Source: Schlegelella_A sp036272325 (lineage in GTDB: Bacteria > Pseudomonadota > Gammaproteobacteria > Burkholderiales > Burkholderiaceae_C). From it: a stretch of DNA of 32,251 nt. Both the position numbers and the translations under genes were made by a program. Under the pieces are notes generated by a model. It was not told the origin of the DNA. It worked only from the letters and a program-made list of their open reading frames with translations, and ran no database searches. Shown in pieces: positions 18,693 through 28,619 of this stretch. Each line of letters begins with the position of its first letter. Position 1 is the first letter of the stretch. Location: assembly GCA_036272325.1 (NCBI GenBank), contig DATAYY010000148.1, forward strand, positions 1-32,251, written 5' to 3'.

Positions 18693-20978
18693 CTAGAGCG
18701 ACTCGGTCACGAGCGGAGCGGAGGCGTCCGCGAGCTCGGCGGATTCGGGAGGCATCGTTGCCGGCCACGCCTGACGCTGCACACGGACACCTTCGGTCCA
18801 TCCGGGGTGCGCACGTTGCGCAAGCACCTCGCCGTGAAGCGTCGCGAGCGCGGCCCGGCTTGAGAGCAGTCGCAGGCGGTCGCCGGGCGAAAGCGCCGTC
18901 GGTCCGTCGCGCAGCGCACGCTCGAGCAGCCGCGCTGCCGCGGCAGCCTTTTCGCCTTCGGCGGTCGGCCGCGCCGGCACCGCGGCGATGACACCTGCGT
19001 GCACCACCGGGTCCGCGACTGCAGCCTGGAGCGTCGCATCGCCAGTGGCGACGACCTCGTCGGCGGCTCGCCGTGCTTCCCGCAACACGCGTGGCTCCCG
19101 ATACTCCTCGGGCGTGAGCATCAGGCCGCGTTCGCGTAGCGCCCGCCCGATCCGGGCGCGGCTCGTCAGCGTCGACAGCGGAATCGCCGCCAGCAGGCCG
19201 CCCAGGATCGGCGACAGCCACCATGGGAAGGTCGCGCTCGTGACGACGATGGCGACGGCCCACGCGACCGCCAGCATCGTGTGCACGCCGTGACGAAGAG
19301 TTGCCTCGCGCCACGACGTTGCCGCGTCATCGCGCGGCGGCGACTTCCAGTCGAGCCGCCAACCGGTGAGCGCAGCGACGACAAACTGGGTGTGAAAGAG
19401 CATCCGCACCGGTGCGAGCAGCAGCGAGTGCAGGAATTCGACGAAGACACTCGCCAGCAGGCGGGCTCCGCCGCCGAAACGCCCGGCCTCGCCGCGGCCG
19501 ACGATCGCGACCAGCGCCATCGCCTTGGGCGCGAGCAGCAGGATGCCGGTCACGCCGAAAAGCGTCAGCATCAGGCCGACGTTCGCGGTCGGCCAGACCG
19601 GAAAGAGCTGGTACGACTCGAAGAAATAGGTCGGATCGCTCCCTGCATGCTCGGCGAAGAGGAGCGTCGACAGCAGCAGGAAGCCGAGCCAGAGCGGCGA
19701 CGACGCATAGGCGAGAACACCGGTGAGGAACGCCGTCCTGTGCACGGTGTGCAGTCGCGGCTCGAACATCAGGCGCGAGTTCTGCAGATTGCCCTGGCAC
19801 CAGCGGCGGTCGCGCTGCAACTCGGCGAGCAGATTCGGCGGCACCTGTTCGTAGCTGCCGTCGAGCTCGTCGGCGACCCAGACCTTCCAGCCAGCGCGAC
19901 GCATCAGCGCCGCCTCTACAAAGTCGTGCGACATCACCTCGCCACCGAGCGCGCCGTTGCCGGGAAGCGGCGGCAGAGCGCAGTGAGCGAGAAAAGGCTG
20001 CATGCGCAGGATCGCGTTGTGGCCCCAGTAGTGGGATTCGCCGAGCTGCCAGAAGCGCATGCCCGCGGTGAAGAGCGGACCGTAGGCACGCGCAGCGAAC
20101 TGCTGGATGCGACCGTGGAGCGTCTCGTGACCGACCGCGCGCGGAGCCGTCTGGATGATTCCGGTGTCGGGGTTCGCCTCCATCATCCGGACCAGCGTCG
20201 TGATCGTCTCCCCGGCCATGACGCTGTCGGCATCGAGAACGACGAAGTAGCGATAAGCGCCGCCCCAGCGGCGGCAGAAATCGGCGACGTTACCGGCCTT
20301 GCGCTTCGTGCGCCGCTGGCGCCAGCGGTAGTGGACGCGAAGTGCGAACTCGTCGCCCTCGGCCTCCGCGGCGATGCGCGCCGCGAGCCGGCTCCATGCG
20401 GCGTGCTCGGCGGCGCGAATGTCGGGATCGGACGTGTCGCTCAGGACGAAGACATCGAAATGCTCCGACTCGCCGGTCGAGACGAGCGAGTCGATCGTCG
20501 CCGAGAGGCCGCCGAAGACCGTCGGCACGTGCTCGTTGCAGATCGGCATGATGATGGCGGTGCGCACCGCCGGGTCGAGCGGGCGCACCGGCTGCTGCCC
20601 GAGCCGGTGCATCAACGGGCTCAGCCGGCGCCTGAACAGGAGCACGCCTGCGCCCATGACGGCAGTCCAAAAGCCGGCCGAGATCCAGCCGAACAGGACA
20701 CCGAAGAGAACGAGCAGGCCGCGCTCGGCAAGCGTCGCGCCGCGTTGCGGCAGGACTTCGGCCATCGCCTGCGTACCGAGGCCGGCGCAGAAGAGGACGA
20801 GAACGAGCAGGAGAAGCCGCCTCGCCATCAGCGGGCGCGGGTCGTCGGCACATCGCTCCGGCCTGCGCGGCGCGCGCCCGAGCAGACGGCCCAGCGGCCG
20901 TCCGAGCGGCGACCCGGCCCATGGCCAGGCGGGCATGGAACGGCGGGCCAACGGCGGCTGCGCCACCGCCGTCGTCAC
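18693..20978 (-). CDS. opgH: Glucans biosynthesis glucosyltransferase H (OpgH/MdoH)
   Basis: The inner-membrane glycosyltransferase family 2 protein has about 761 residues. The nucleotide-sugar motif is VLDADSVM (Asp about 249 and 251), the acceptor region includes MSHDFVEAALMRRAGW, and the QRDRRW motif lies at about 388-393. Two helices precede the catalytic domain and several follow (for example FLTGVLAYASSPLWLGFLLL, then ILLLAPKAMALV). It makes the beta-1,2 glucan backbone of osmoregulated periplasmic glucans from UDP-glucose and extrudes it. GTG 20978 overlaps the opgG stop (GTGA), which suggests translational coupling. ATG 21014 (12 residues longer) and ATG 20936 are alternatives; none has a strong ribosome binding site. 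Confidence 0.95.
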   Translation of the reverse strand: MTTAVAQPPLARRSMPAWPWAGSPLGRPLGRLLGRAPRRPERCADDPRPLMARRLLLLVLVLFCAGLGTQAMAEVLPQRGATLAERGLLVLFGVLFGWISAGFWTAVMGAGVLLFRRRLSPLMHRLGQQPVRPLDPAVRTAIIMPICNEHVPTVFGGLSATIDSLVSTGESEHFDVFVLSDTSDPDIRAAEHAAWSRLAARIAAEAEGDEFALRVHYRWRQRRTKRKAGNVADFCRRWGGAYRYFVVLDADSVMAGETITTLVRMMEANPDTGIIQTAPRAVGHETLHGRIQQFAARAYGPLFTAGMRFWQLGESHYWGHNAILRMQPFLAHCALPPLPGNGALGGEVMSHDFVEAALMRRAGWKVWVADELDGSYEQVPPNLLAELQRDRRWCQGNLQNSRLMFEPRLHTVHRTAFLTGVLAYASSPLWLGFLLLSTLLFAEHAGSDPTYFFESYQLFPVWPTANVGLMLTLFGVTGILLLAPKAMALVAIVGRGEAGRFGGGARLLASVFVEFLHSLLLAPVRMLFHTQFVVAALTGWRLDWKSPPRDDAATSWREATLRHGVHTMLAVAWAVAIVVTSATFPWWLSPILGGLLAAIPLSTLTSRARIGRALRERGLMLTPEEYREPRVLREARRAADEVVATGDATLQAAVADPVVHAGVIAAVPARPTAEGEKAAAAARLLERALRDGPTALSPGDRLRLLSSRAALATLHGEVLAQRAHPGWTEGVRVQRQAWPATMPPESAELADASAPLVTESL

Positions 20979-22504
20979 GGCTTGTCGGCTTCGGGCGGGA
21001 CGATGTAGCTCCATGTCTCGGTCAGGATTGATTGCTGTTGTTTGAGATAGGCGCGCAACTCGACCGGCTTGGCGGCGTCGTTACGCTTGAAGCGAACGGT
21101 CATCCGCCAGGCACCGGTGACGGGACTCTTGAACAGGTTGCGCTCGCGCAGCTCGGCGTTCGAGTCGACCCAGACGACAGGCTCGACGTCGGCCGAAGCG
21201 GCCAGCGAGCGCAAGGCCGGGCCGTCGAAATCGACGACGTAGTTGATGTCGCCATCAGGCTTCCTGGCAAAGCCGCGACCCCGCCGCGACTGAACGACCC
21301 AGCCTTTGCCGGCAGGCATTGTGCCCGCGTTTTGCCAACGGATGCGGTAGGCGAAGTCAAAGGCCTTGCCCGGGGCGGGTGCCGGCTGCGGGACCCAGAA
21401 GGCGACGATGTTGTCGTTCGTCTCATCGGGGGTCGGGATCTGCACCAGCTCGACGCGCCCCGCACCCCAGTCGCCGACCGGCTCGATCCAGGCGCTCGGC
21501 CGCCGCTCGTACTGCGCCTCCGGATCCTCGTAGCTCGACGGGGCGCGGTCGCGCTGCATCAAGCCGAAGCCTCGCGGGTTGGTCGTCGCGAACGACGTGA
21601 CCAGGAGCCGTCGCGGATTGACCAGCGGACGCCAGATCCATTCGCCGTCGCCGAGCTGGACCGAGAGCCCGTCGGAATCGTGGACCTCGGGCCGATAGTC
21701 GTCGCGCCCGGGCTGGTTCTCGCCGAACGAATACATGCTCGTCAGCGGCGCGATGCCGAGCTTGCCGATCTTGTCGCGCAGATAGAGCCGTGCCGTCACC
21801 TGCATCACCGTCTCCGGTCCCGGCGTCAGGACGAAGCGGTAGGCGCCGGCGACACGGCGCGAGTCGAGCAGCGCATAGAGGACGAGCGACGTCGCACGAG
21901 GGCGCGGCCGCTCGATCCAGAACTCGACGAAGCGCGGAAATTCTTCGCCCCCGGCCTCGGCGGTGTCGATGGCGAGTCCCCGCGCGGACAGGCCGTACGA
22001 CTCGTCCTTGCCCAGGGCGCGAAAGTAGCTGGCACCCTGAAAGACGAGGACCTCGTCCTTGTAGCCTGGCCTGTTGATCGCGTAGTGGACTCGAAAGCCA
22101 TTGAAGCCGAGGCCGCGCAGCGCCTTCGGGTCGAGCTTGTTCTTGCCGTAGTCGAACAGCGCCGGGTCGAATGCGACGACGCGCTCGCCGGCGGGCTCGA
22201 TGACGTTAATCGTGACCGGCTCCGTGACTGCCCTCCCCTGGGGAAAGAACATCAGCTCGAACGGCAGCTTCTCGGCGCGCCAGAGCGCCTTCTCGGGCCG
22301 GTAGCGGATGTCGCGGTAGGCGTCGTAGTCGAGCTCGCGCAGCTCGGCCGGAAGGTTGACCGCGGCCGGCTTGTAGGGACGCGCCGCGAGGCTGCTGGCG
22401 CGTGCCGCGACGTCGTCGAAGGCGAAGCCCCAGGCGGCCGGCAACGCCAGGAGCAGGACCAGGCTAGCGAAGTGCCGAAACAGGCGAAGGGGGTGGGCGT
22501 TCAT
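20975..22504 (-). CDS. opgG: Periplasmic glucans biosynthesis protein G (OpgG/MdoG)
   Basis: The protein is 509 residues with a signal peptide (RLFRHFASLVLLLALPAAWG, cleavage near FAFDD). Family segments are YDAYRDIRYRPEKALW, the middle ASYFRALGKDESYGLSARGLAI, SMYSFGENQ, VHDSDGLSV, and RRLLVTSFATTNPRGFGLMQRDR, which are strongly conserved. OpgG acts in the periplasm on the nascent glucan, adding or shaping branches. It is upstream of opgH and overlaps it, the order of the operon in enterobacteria. The start ATG 22504 has an AGAGAG upstream. The gene is complete; no regulator was seen next to it. Confidence 0.97.
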   Translation of the reverse strand: MNAHPLRLFRHFASLVLLLALPAAWGFAFDDVAARASSLAARPYKPAAVNLPAELRELDYDAYRDIRYRPEKALWRAEKLPFELMFFPQGRAVTEPVTINVIEPAGERVVAFDPALFDYGKNKLDPKALRGLGFNGFRVHYAINRPGYKDEVLVFQGASYFRALGKDESYGLSARGLAIDTAEAGGEEFPRFVEFWIERPRPRATSLVLYALLDSRRVAGAYRFVLTPGPETVMQVTARLYLRDKIGKLGIAPLTSMYSFGENQPGRDDYRPEVHDSDGLSVQLGDGEWIWRPLVNPRRLLVTSFATTNPRGFGLMQRDRAPSSYEDPEAQYERRPSAWIEPVGDWGAGRVELVQIPTPDETNDNIVAFWVPQPAPAPGKAFDFAYRIRWQNAGTMPAGKGWVVQSRRGRGFARKPDGDINYVVDFDGPALRSLAASADVEPVVWVDSNAELRERNLFKSPVTGAWRMTVRFKRNDAAKPVELRAYLKQQQSILTETWSYIVPPEADKP

Positions 22505-22618
22505 CTCTCTTGTGCGTCGGCAAAGGGCGAACCGTCGAAAAGTTGACCGGCAAGCCCAACCGGTCAACTTTCTCACTTTTGGGCTGTCGCGTGAATGCCA
22601 GCCCGGTCCGCGGGGGCC

Positions 22619-22648
22619 ACAAAGAAAATCGCCCGCGGACCGCGGGCG
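22619..22648 (-). terminator. Intrinsic terminator of aceA
   Basis: Read on the minus strand, a GC stem with 9-base arms CGCCCGCGG and CCGCGGGCG around one central base (a loop of three to five unpaired bases) is followed by ATTTTCTTT. It is about 53 bp after the aceA stop and separates aceA from opgGH, which share direction. Confidence 0.85.
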
Positions 22649-22700
22649 AGGCAAGAGAGGGGCCTGGGCCACCCGACGACGCGGAGGGCCCGGCTGCAGG

Positions 22701-23999
<1,299 letters not shown>

Positions 24000-24302
24000 G
24001 AAATCCTCCAGTTGACGTGACGAAGCGATCGCGATCAGCGTAGCCAGACCCGCGACCGCTCTGCGATTTATGCGTGAAACGCAACACTCAAAAATCCGCA
24101 ACGAAAACAACAAGTTGCACGGTGATATCGCATGGCGGTAGATCATTCTTCGCAATGAGAAATTATGCGGCACTGCAACATGAATACTTTCCGCATTGCG
24201 ACATGACGGTTTTCTCATGCGAAAGGCGGCCTGGCTGCACAGTTCTTCTAGACTTGCTCCTTCTTTGCTGACCGTTCCGGCCAGCGAGCGGAGGAGTCGG
24301 AC
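24000..24302. promoter_or_regulatory. Divergent regulatory region between aceA and the transaminase operon
   Basis: This gene-free, AT-richer stretch carries repeats of a GCAAC core: GCAAC at 24081 and 24098, inverted as GTTGC at 24114, then two related 13-base words CACTGCAACATGA (24171-24183) and CATTGCGACATGA (24194-24206), 23 bp apart. The spacing near two helical turns suggests binding of a dimeric or cooperative regulator to one DNA face. GCGGAGGAG just before ATG 24303 is the ribosome binding site of the transaminase. I could not assign -35/-10 boxes with confidence. Confidence 0.5.
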
Positions 24303-25667
24303 ATGCACAAGGACCTCAACCCCGCCGCGGCGCCGGCGGCAGCCCTCGCGGGCGGCACTCTCCCGGCCAGCCTCGACGCCTTTTGGATGCCGTTCACCGC
24401 AAGCCGGCAGTTCAAGAGCAAGCCGCGCCTGCTCGCCAAGGCGAAGGACATGCACTACTGGACGCCCGACGGGCGCCAGATCCTCGACGCGGTCGCCGGC
24501 CTCTGGTGCGTGAACGCGGGACATGCGCGGCCGAAGATCGTCGCCGCAATTGCCGCCCAGGCGTCCGAGATGGACTTCGCGCCGCCGTTCAACATGGCAC
24601 ACCCGAAGGCGTTCGAGCTGGCGGAAAAGCTCATCGCCCTCACGCCCGACGGTCTCGACAAGGTGTTCTTTACCAACTCGGGATCGGAGGCCGTCGACAC
24701 TGCGCTCAAGATGGCGATCGCCTACCACCGCGCGCGCGGCGAGGGCCAGCGCACCCGCCTCATCGGCCGCGAGCGCGGCTATCACGGCGTCAACTTCGGC
24801 GGCATCTCTGTCGGCGGCATCGCCGGCAACCGCAAGAGCTTCGGCACCATGGTCGGCGGCGTCGACCACCTTCGCCATACGCACGATCTCAAGCGCAACG
24901 CGTTCACGCGCGGGATTCCCGAGCACGGCGCCGAGCTCGCGGACGACCTCGAACGGATCGTCACGCTGCATGACGCGTCGACGATCGCCGCCGTCATCGT
25001 CGAGCCGATCGCCGGCTCGACCGGCGTGTTGATCCCGCCCAAGGGCTACCTGGAGCGGCTGCGCGCGATCTGCGACAAGCACGGCATCCTGCTCATCTTC
25101 GACGAGGTGATCACCGGGTTCGGCCGCCTCGGCTCGCCGTTCGCTGCGACGCACTTCAACGTCACTCCCGACCTCATGACCGTTGCCAAGGGCATCAGCA
25201 ACGGCTGCGTGCCGATGGGCGCGGTGTTCGCGCGCGACGCGATCCACGACGTCTTCATGACCGGGCCCGAGCACGTGGTCGAGTTCCCCCACGGCTACAC
25301 CTATTCGGCGCACCCACTCGCGTGTGCAGCCTCGCTCGGTACGCTCGAGACCTACGCCGACGAAGGGCTGCTGACGCGAGGCGCGAGGATTGCCCCGGCG
25401 TTCGAGCACGCGGTGCATTCGCTGCAGGAATCGCCGCACGTGATCGACATTCGCAACATCGGCCTCGTCGGGGCGATCGAGCTCGACTCAGTTCCGGGCA
25501 GTCCTGGCAAGCGCGCCTTTGACGTCTTTCGCGAATGCTTCGAGCGCGGCGTCCTGATCCGCACCACCGGCGACATCATCGCGTTGTCGCCGCCGCTGAT
25601 CGTCGAGGAATCGCACATCGACCAGGCGATCAGCACGATCGCCGACGTGCTGAAGACCCAGGGCTGA
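24303..25667 (+). CDS. bauA: Omega-amino acid:pyruvate transaminase (beta-alanine-pyruvate type, class III)
   Basis: The protein has 454 residues. FWMPFTASRQFKSKPR is the hallmark N-terminal motif of the omega-amino acid:pyruvate transaminase group, followed by AGLWCVNAGH, the phosphate-binding TNSGSEAVDTALK, and YHGVNFGG. The PLP region is IFDEVITGFGR (Asp267) with Lys296 in TVAKGISNG. The likely reaction is beta-alanine (or a related terminal amine) + pyruvate giving malonate semialdehyde + alanine. A polyamine-like importer follows in the same direction after 65 bp, consistent with amine catabolism. A usual partner, malonate-semialdehyde dehydrogenase, is not in the window. Confidence 0.9.
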   Translation: MHKDLNPAAAPAAALAGGTLPASLDAFWMPFTASRQFKSKPRLLAKAKDMHYWTPDGRQILDAVAGLWCVNAGHARPKIVAAIAAQASEMDFAPPFNMAHPKAFELAEKLIALTPDGLDKVFFTNSGSEAVDTALKMAIAYHRARGEGQRTRLIGRERGYHGVNFGGISVGGIAGNRKSFGTMVGGVDHLRHTHDLKRNAFTRGIPEHGAELADDLERIVTLHDASTIAAVIVEPIAGSTGVLIPPKGYLERLRAICDKHGILLIFDEVITGFGRLGSPFAATHFNVTPDLMTVAKGISNGCVPMGAVFARDAIHDVFMTGPEHVVEFPHGYTYSAHPLACAASLGTLETYADEGLLTRGARIAPAFEHAVHSLQESPHVIDIRNIGLVGAIELDSVPGSPGKRAFDVFRECFERGVLIRTTGDIIALSPPLIVEESHIDQAISTIADVLKTQG

Positions 25668-25732
25668 GCCTCCCTGTCCGGCGCCCTCGTGCGCGACGCT
25701 GAAGAGCGGCGCTCGGACGTCGCTGTGTGCCG

Positions 25733-26839
25733 ATGAGCGCAGAAGCCTTCCTGCAGATCAAGAACATCGTCAAGGAGTTCGACGGCCACCGCGCGGTCGA
25801 CAACGTCTCCGTCGCCATTGCCAGGGGCGAAGTGTTCGCGCTGCTCGGCTCGTCGGGCTGCGGCAAGACGACGCTGTTGCGGATGCTCGCCGGCTTCGAG
25901 ACGCCGACCTCGGGAACCATCACGCTCGACGGCCGCGATCTTGCGGATTTGCCGCCGTACGTGCGGCCGATGAACATGATGTTCCAGAGCTACGCGCTCT
26001 TCCCGCATCTGACGGTGTTCGACAACATCGCGTTCGGCCTGCGTCGCGACGCGCTGCCGCCGGTCGAGGTGCGCGAGCGCGTCGACGCGATGCTGAAGCT
26101 CGTCCAGCTCGGCGCGTACGCGAAGAGAAAGCCCCACCAGCTCTCGGGCGGCCAGCAGCAACGCGTCGCGCTTGCGCGCAGCCTCGCCAAGAAGCCGCAA
26201 CTGCTGCTGCTCGACGAGCCGCTCGGCGCGCTCGACAAGAAGCTGCGCGAGGAGACGCAGTTCGAGCTCGCCAACATCATCCACGACGTCGGCGTGACTT
26301 GCGTGATGGTCACCCATGACCAGGAGGAAGCGATGACGATGGCGTCCCGCATCGCGGTCATGAGCGAGGGACGGTTCCTGCAGATCGGCGCGCCGGCCGA
26401 AATCTACGAGACGCCGGCGAGTCGTTTCGTCGCCGACTTCATCGGCAACGTCAATCTGATGGACGGAACGCTCGTCGTCGACGAAGCCGACCACGTCGTC
26501 GTCGATTGCGGCGACGTCCGGCATCGGATCGGCCACGGCATCACCGGTACGCGCGGCATGCCGGTGACGGTGGCCCTCAGGCCGGAGAAGATCACGCTCC
26601 GGCGCGATCTTCCGTCGTCGCCCGCCGAGGCGAATGGAGGCGTCAACCAGGCGCTCGGCACGATCAAGGAGATCGCGTACTTCGGCAGCTTCACGGTCTA
26701 TCACCTCCAGTTGAAGAGCGGCCGCGTCCTGAAGGTCAGCCAGAGCAACGTCGAGCGGCAGCCCGGCGTGCGGCTGACCTGGGGCGATGCCGCCTGGGCG
26801 AGCTGGACCGATCTCGCCCAAGTGGTGCTGACGCAATGA
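25733..26839 (+). CDS. Polyamine-type ABC transporter ATP-binding protein (PotA-like)
   Basis: The protein is 368 residues from ATG 25733; GTG 25727 is a two-codon longer alternative. It has Walker A GSSGCGKTT (39-47), Q-loop MMFQSYALFPHLTV, signature LSGGQQQRVALARSL, Walker B LLLLDEPLGALDKKLR and switch His VTHDQEEAMTM. The C-terminal TOBE region has VALRPEKITL and GTIKEIAYFGSFTVYHL, as in PotA/PotG. These proteins drive uptake of putrescine, spermidine or other amines. The stop overlaps the start of the permease gene (ATGA), so translation is coupled. It belongs to the transaminase operon. Confidence 0.94.
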   Translation: MSAEAFLQIKNIVKEFDGHRAVDNVSVAIARGEVFALLGSSGCGKTTLLRMLAGFETPTSGTITLDGRDLADLPPYVRPMNMMFQSYALFPHLTVFDNIAFGLRRDALPPVEVRERVDAMLKLVQLGAYAKRKPHQLSGGQQQRVALARSLAKKPQLLLLDEPLGALDKKLREETQFELANIIHDVGVTCVMVTHDQEEAMTMASRIAVMSEGRFLQIGAPAEIYETPASRFVADFIGNVNLMDGTLVVDEADHVVVDCGDVRHRIGHGITGTRGMPVTVALRPEKITLRRDLPSSPAEANGGVNQALGTIKEIAYFGSFTVYHLQLKSGRVLKVSQSNVERQPGVRLTWGDAAWASWTDLAQVVLTQ

Positions 26840-27750
26840 AAGCCCCGGCGCGGCGCGGTCGATTCGCGGTGATTGCGATCCCGTATGCCTGGCTGCTCGT
26901 CTTTTTCCTGCTCCCGTTCCTGGTCGTGGCGCGGATCAGCGTCTCCGAGATGGAAGCGACGACGATCAAGGACATCGTGTCATGGCAGAACGGTGCGCTC
27001 GCGGTATCGGCCAAGATCGGGAACTACCTGCTGATCGCGCAGGACGATCTCTACCTGCGCACCTACGCGTCGAGCCTCGTCTACGCGGCGGTGACAACCG
27101 TCCTCTGCCTGACGATCGGCTACCCGTTCGCGTACTTCATGGCGCGCACGCGTCGTGCGCTCCAGCCTGCGCTGTTGATGCTCGTGATGCTGCCGTTCTG
27201 GACCTCATTCCTGCTGCGTGTCTACGCCTGGAAGGCGCTGCTCACCGAGAACGGCCTGGCCGCGGAGGCGATCGAACGGCTCCATCTCGACCGCGTGCTC
27301 GCTTACTTCGGCCTCATTCCCGGACCGGGCCAGCTGATGAACACGCCGTTTTCGCTCATCCTCGGCATGACCTACACCTACCTGCCGTTCATGATCCTTC
27401 CGCTCTACACGAACCTCGCCAAGATGGACCTGCATCTGCTCGAGGCGGCGGCCGACCTCGGCGCGAGCGCATGGACCGCGTTCTGGAAGGTCACCGTGCC
27501 GCTCTCGCGCGCCGGCATCGTCGCCGGCGCGATGCTCGTCTTTATCCCTTGTGTCGGCGAGTACGTCATTCCGGAGCTGCTCGGCGGCCCGCAGACGCAG
27601 ATGATCGGCCGCACCCTCTGGGACGAGTTCTTCAGCAACAACGACTGGCCGATGGCATGCGCGGTCGCGGTGACGATGATCCTGCTCGTCATCGTTCCGC
27701 TCGCGGTCTTCAGCCGCTACCAGGCCGAGGCGACGCGGCAGCCAGCCTGA
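26836..27750 (+). CDS. Polyamine-type ABC transporter permease (PotB/PotH-like)
   Basis: The protein is 304 residues with six predicted helices, the first being IAIPYAWLLVFFLLPFLVVA, preceded by a short basic N-terminus. The subunit type is shown by KISVSEME-like VARISVSEME after helix 1, the FAYFMART segment, WTSFLLRVYAWKALL, and the EAA loop LLEAAADLGASAWTAFWKVTVPLS. This loop docks onto the ATPase. Start and upstream stop overlap by four bases (ATGA). The next permease starts 6 bp after its stop. Confidence 0.94.
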   Translation: MKAPARRGRFAVIAIPYAWLLVFFLLPFLVVARISVSEMEATTIKDIVSWQNGALAVSAKIGNYLLIAQDDLYLRTYASSLVYAAVTTVLCLTIGYPFAYFMARTRRALQPALLMLVMLPFWTSFLLRVYAWKALLTENGLAAEAIERLHLDRVLAYFGLIPGPGQLMNTPFSLILGMTYTYLPFMILPLYTNLAKMDLHLLEAAADLGASAWTAFWKVTVPLSRAGIVAGAMLVFIPCVGEYVIPELLGGPQTQMIGRTLWDEFFSNNDWPMACAVAVTMILLVIVPLAVFSRYQAEATRQPA

Positions 27751-27755
27751 CCGAC

Positions 27756-28619
27756 ATGCGCTCGACCGCCGCCCATCGCAGCTTCGCCCGCGCGTGGCTC
27801 ACGCTCGGCTACGCGTTCCTGTACGTCCCGATCGTCGCCCTCGTCGTCTATTCGTTCAACGATTCGCCGGTCGCCAACGTCTGGCGCGGCTTCACGCTGC
27901 ACTGGTACGCGCGCCTCGCCGACGACAGCGAGCTCCTCGCCGGTCTCGCGCTGTCGCTCAAGGTCGCGCTCGCGACCGCATGCTCCTCGGTCATCCTCGG
28001 CACGCTCGCCGCGTTCGCCCTCGTCCGCTATCGGCACTTCTTCGGCAGCACGCTCTTCACCGGCATGGTCGCGGCGCCGCTCGTCATGCCCGAGGTGATC
28101 ATCGGCCTGTCGCTGCTGCTCATGCTCGTCTCGCTGCAGCGGATGACCGAAGCGGCATTCGGCGTCGGCTTCCCCGAACGCGGCATGCTGACGATCTGGC
28201 TCGGTCACTTGCTGCTCGGGTTGGCGTATGCGACGGTCGTCATCCGCGCCCGCCTGCAGACGCTCAATCCGCAACTCGAGGAAGCCGCGCTCGACCTCGG
28301 CGCGCGCCCGTGGCAGGTGTTCTGGCTGGTGACGTTGCCGATGATCGGCCAGGCGCTGCTGTCGGCGTTCCTTCTCACCTTCACGCTTTCGCTCGACGAC
28401 GTCGTCCTCTCGGCCTTCCTCTCCGGGCCGGGAGCGACGACGATGCCGCTCGTCATCTTCTCGCGCGCCCGGCTCGGCCTGAACCCGAGCGTCAACGCGG
28501 TGGCGACGATCATCATCTCGTTCGTCGCGGTCGGCGTCGTCGTCGCCAGCTTTGTCATCGCCCGCAACGAGCGGCGACGCGTCCTCGACGCCGCCGCTGC
28601 CCAGCGGAAGACCTCATGA
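27756..28619 (+). CDS. Polyamine-type ABC transporter permease (PotC/PotI-like)
   Basis: The protein is 287 residues. Helix 1 is LTLGYAFLYVPIVALVVYSF, then FNDSPVANVWRGFTLHWYARL, where the SFN(D) and WYA..L words are typical of PotC/PotI. The EAA loop is LEEAALDLGARPWQVFWLVTLP. Further words are MPEVIIGLSLLLML and FTLSLDDVVLSAFLSGPGATTMP, strongly conserved in the family. It pairs with the PotB-like subunit. The stop overlaps the start of the EamA gene (ATGA). No periplasmic binding protein (PotD/PotF) follows, which is unusual. Confidence 0.95.
   Translation: MRSTAAHRSFARAWLTLGYAFLYVPIVALVVYSFNDSPVANVWRGFTLHWYARLADDSELLAGLALSLKVALATACSSVILGTLAAFALVRYRHFFGSTLFTGMVAAPLVMPEVIIGLSLLLMLVSLQRMTEAAFGVGFPERGMLTIWLGHLLLGLAYATVVIRARLQTLNPQLEEAALDLGARPWQVFWLVTLPMIGQALLSAFLLTFTLSLDDVVLSAFLSGPGATTMPLVIFSRARLGLNPSVNAVATIIISFVAVGVVVASFVIARNERRRVLDAAAAQRKTS

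Noticed and set aside
19281..22546. Two long rightward open frames opposite opgH and opgG
   Set aside because: The opposite strand carries unmistakable OpgH and OpgG sequences; these frames are high-GC artefacts.
24000..25439. Upstream extension of the aceA frame to a 912-codon protein
   Set aside because: The extension is the antisense of the transaminase and of the promoter region; a good ribosome binding site precedes ATG 23999.
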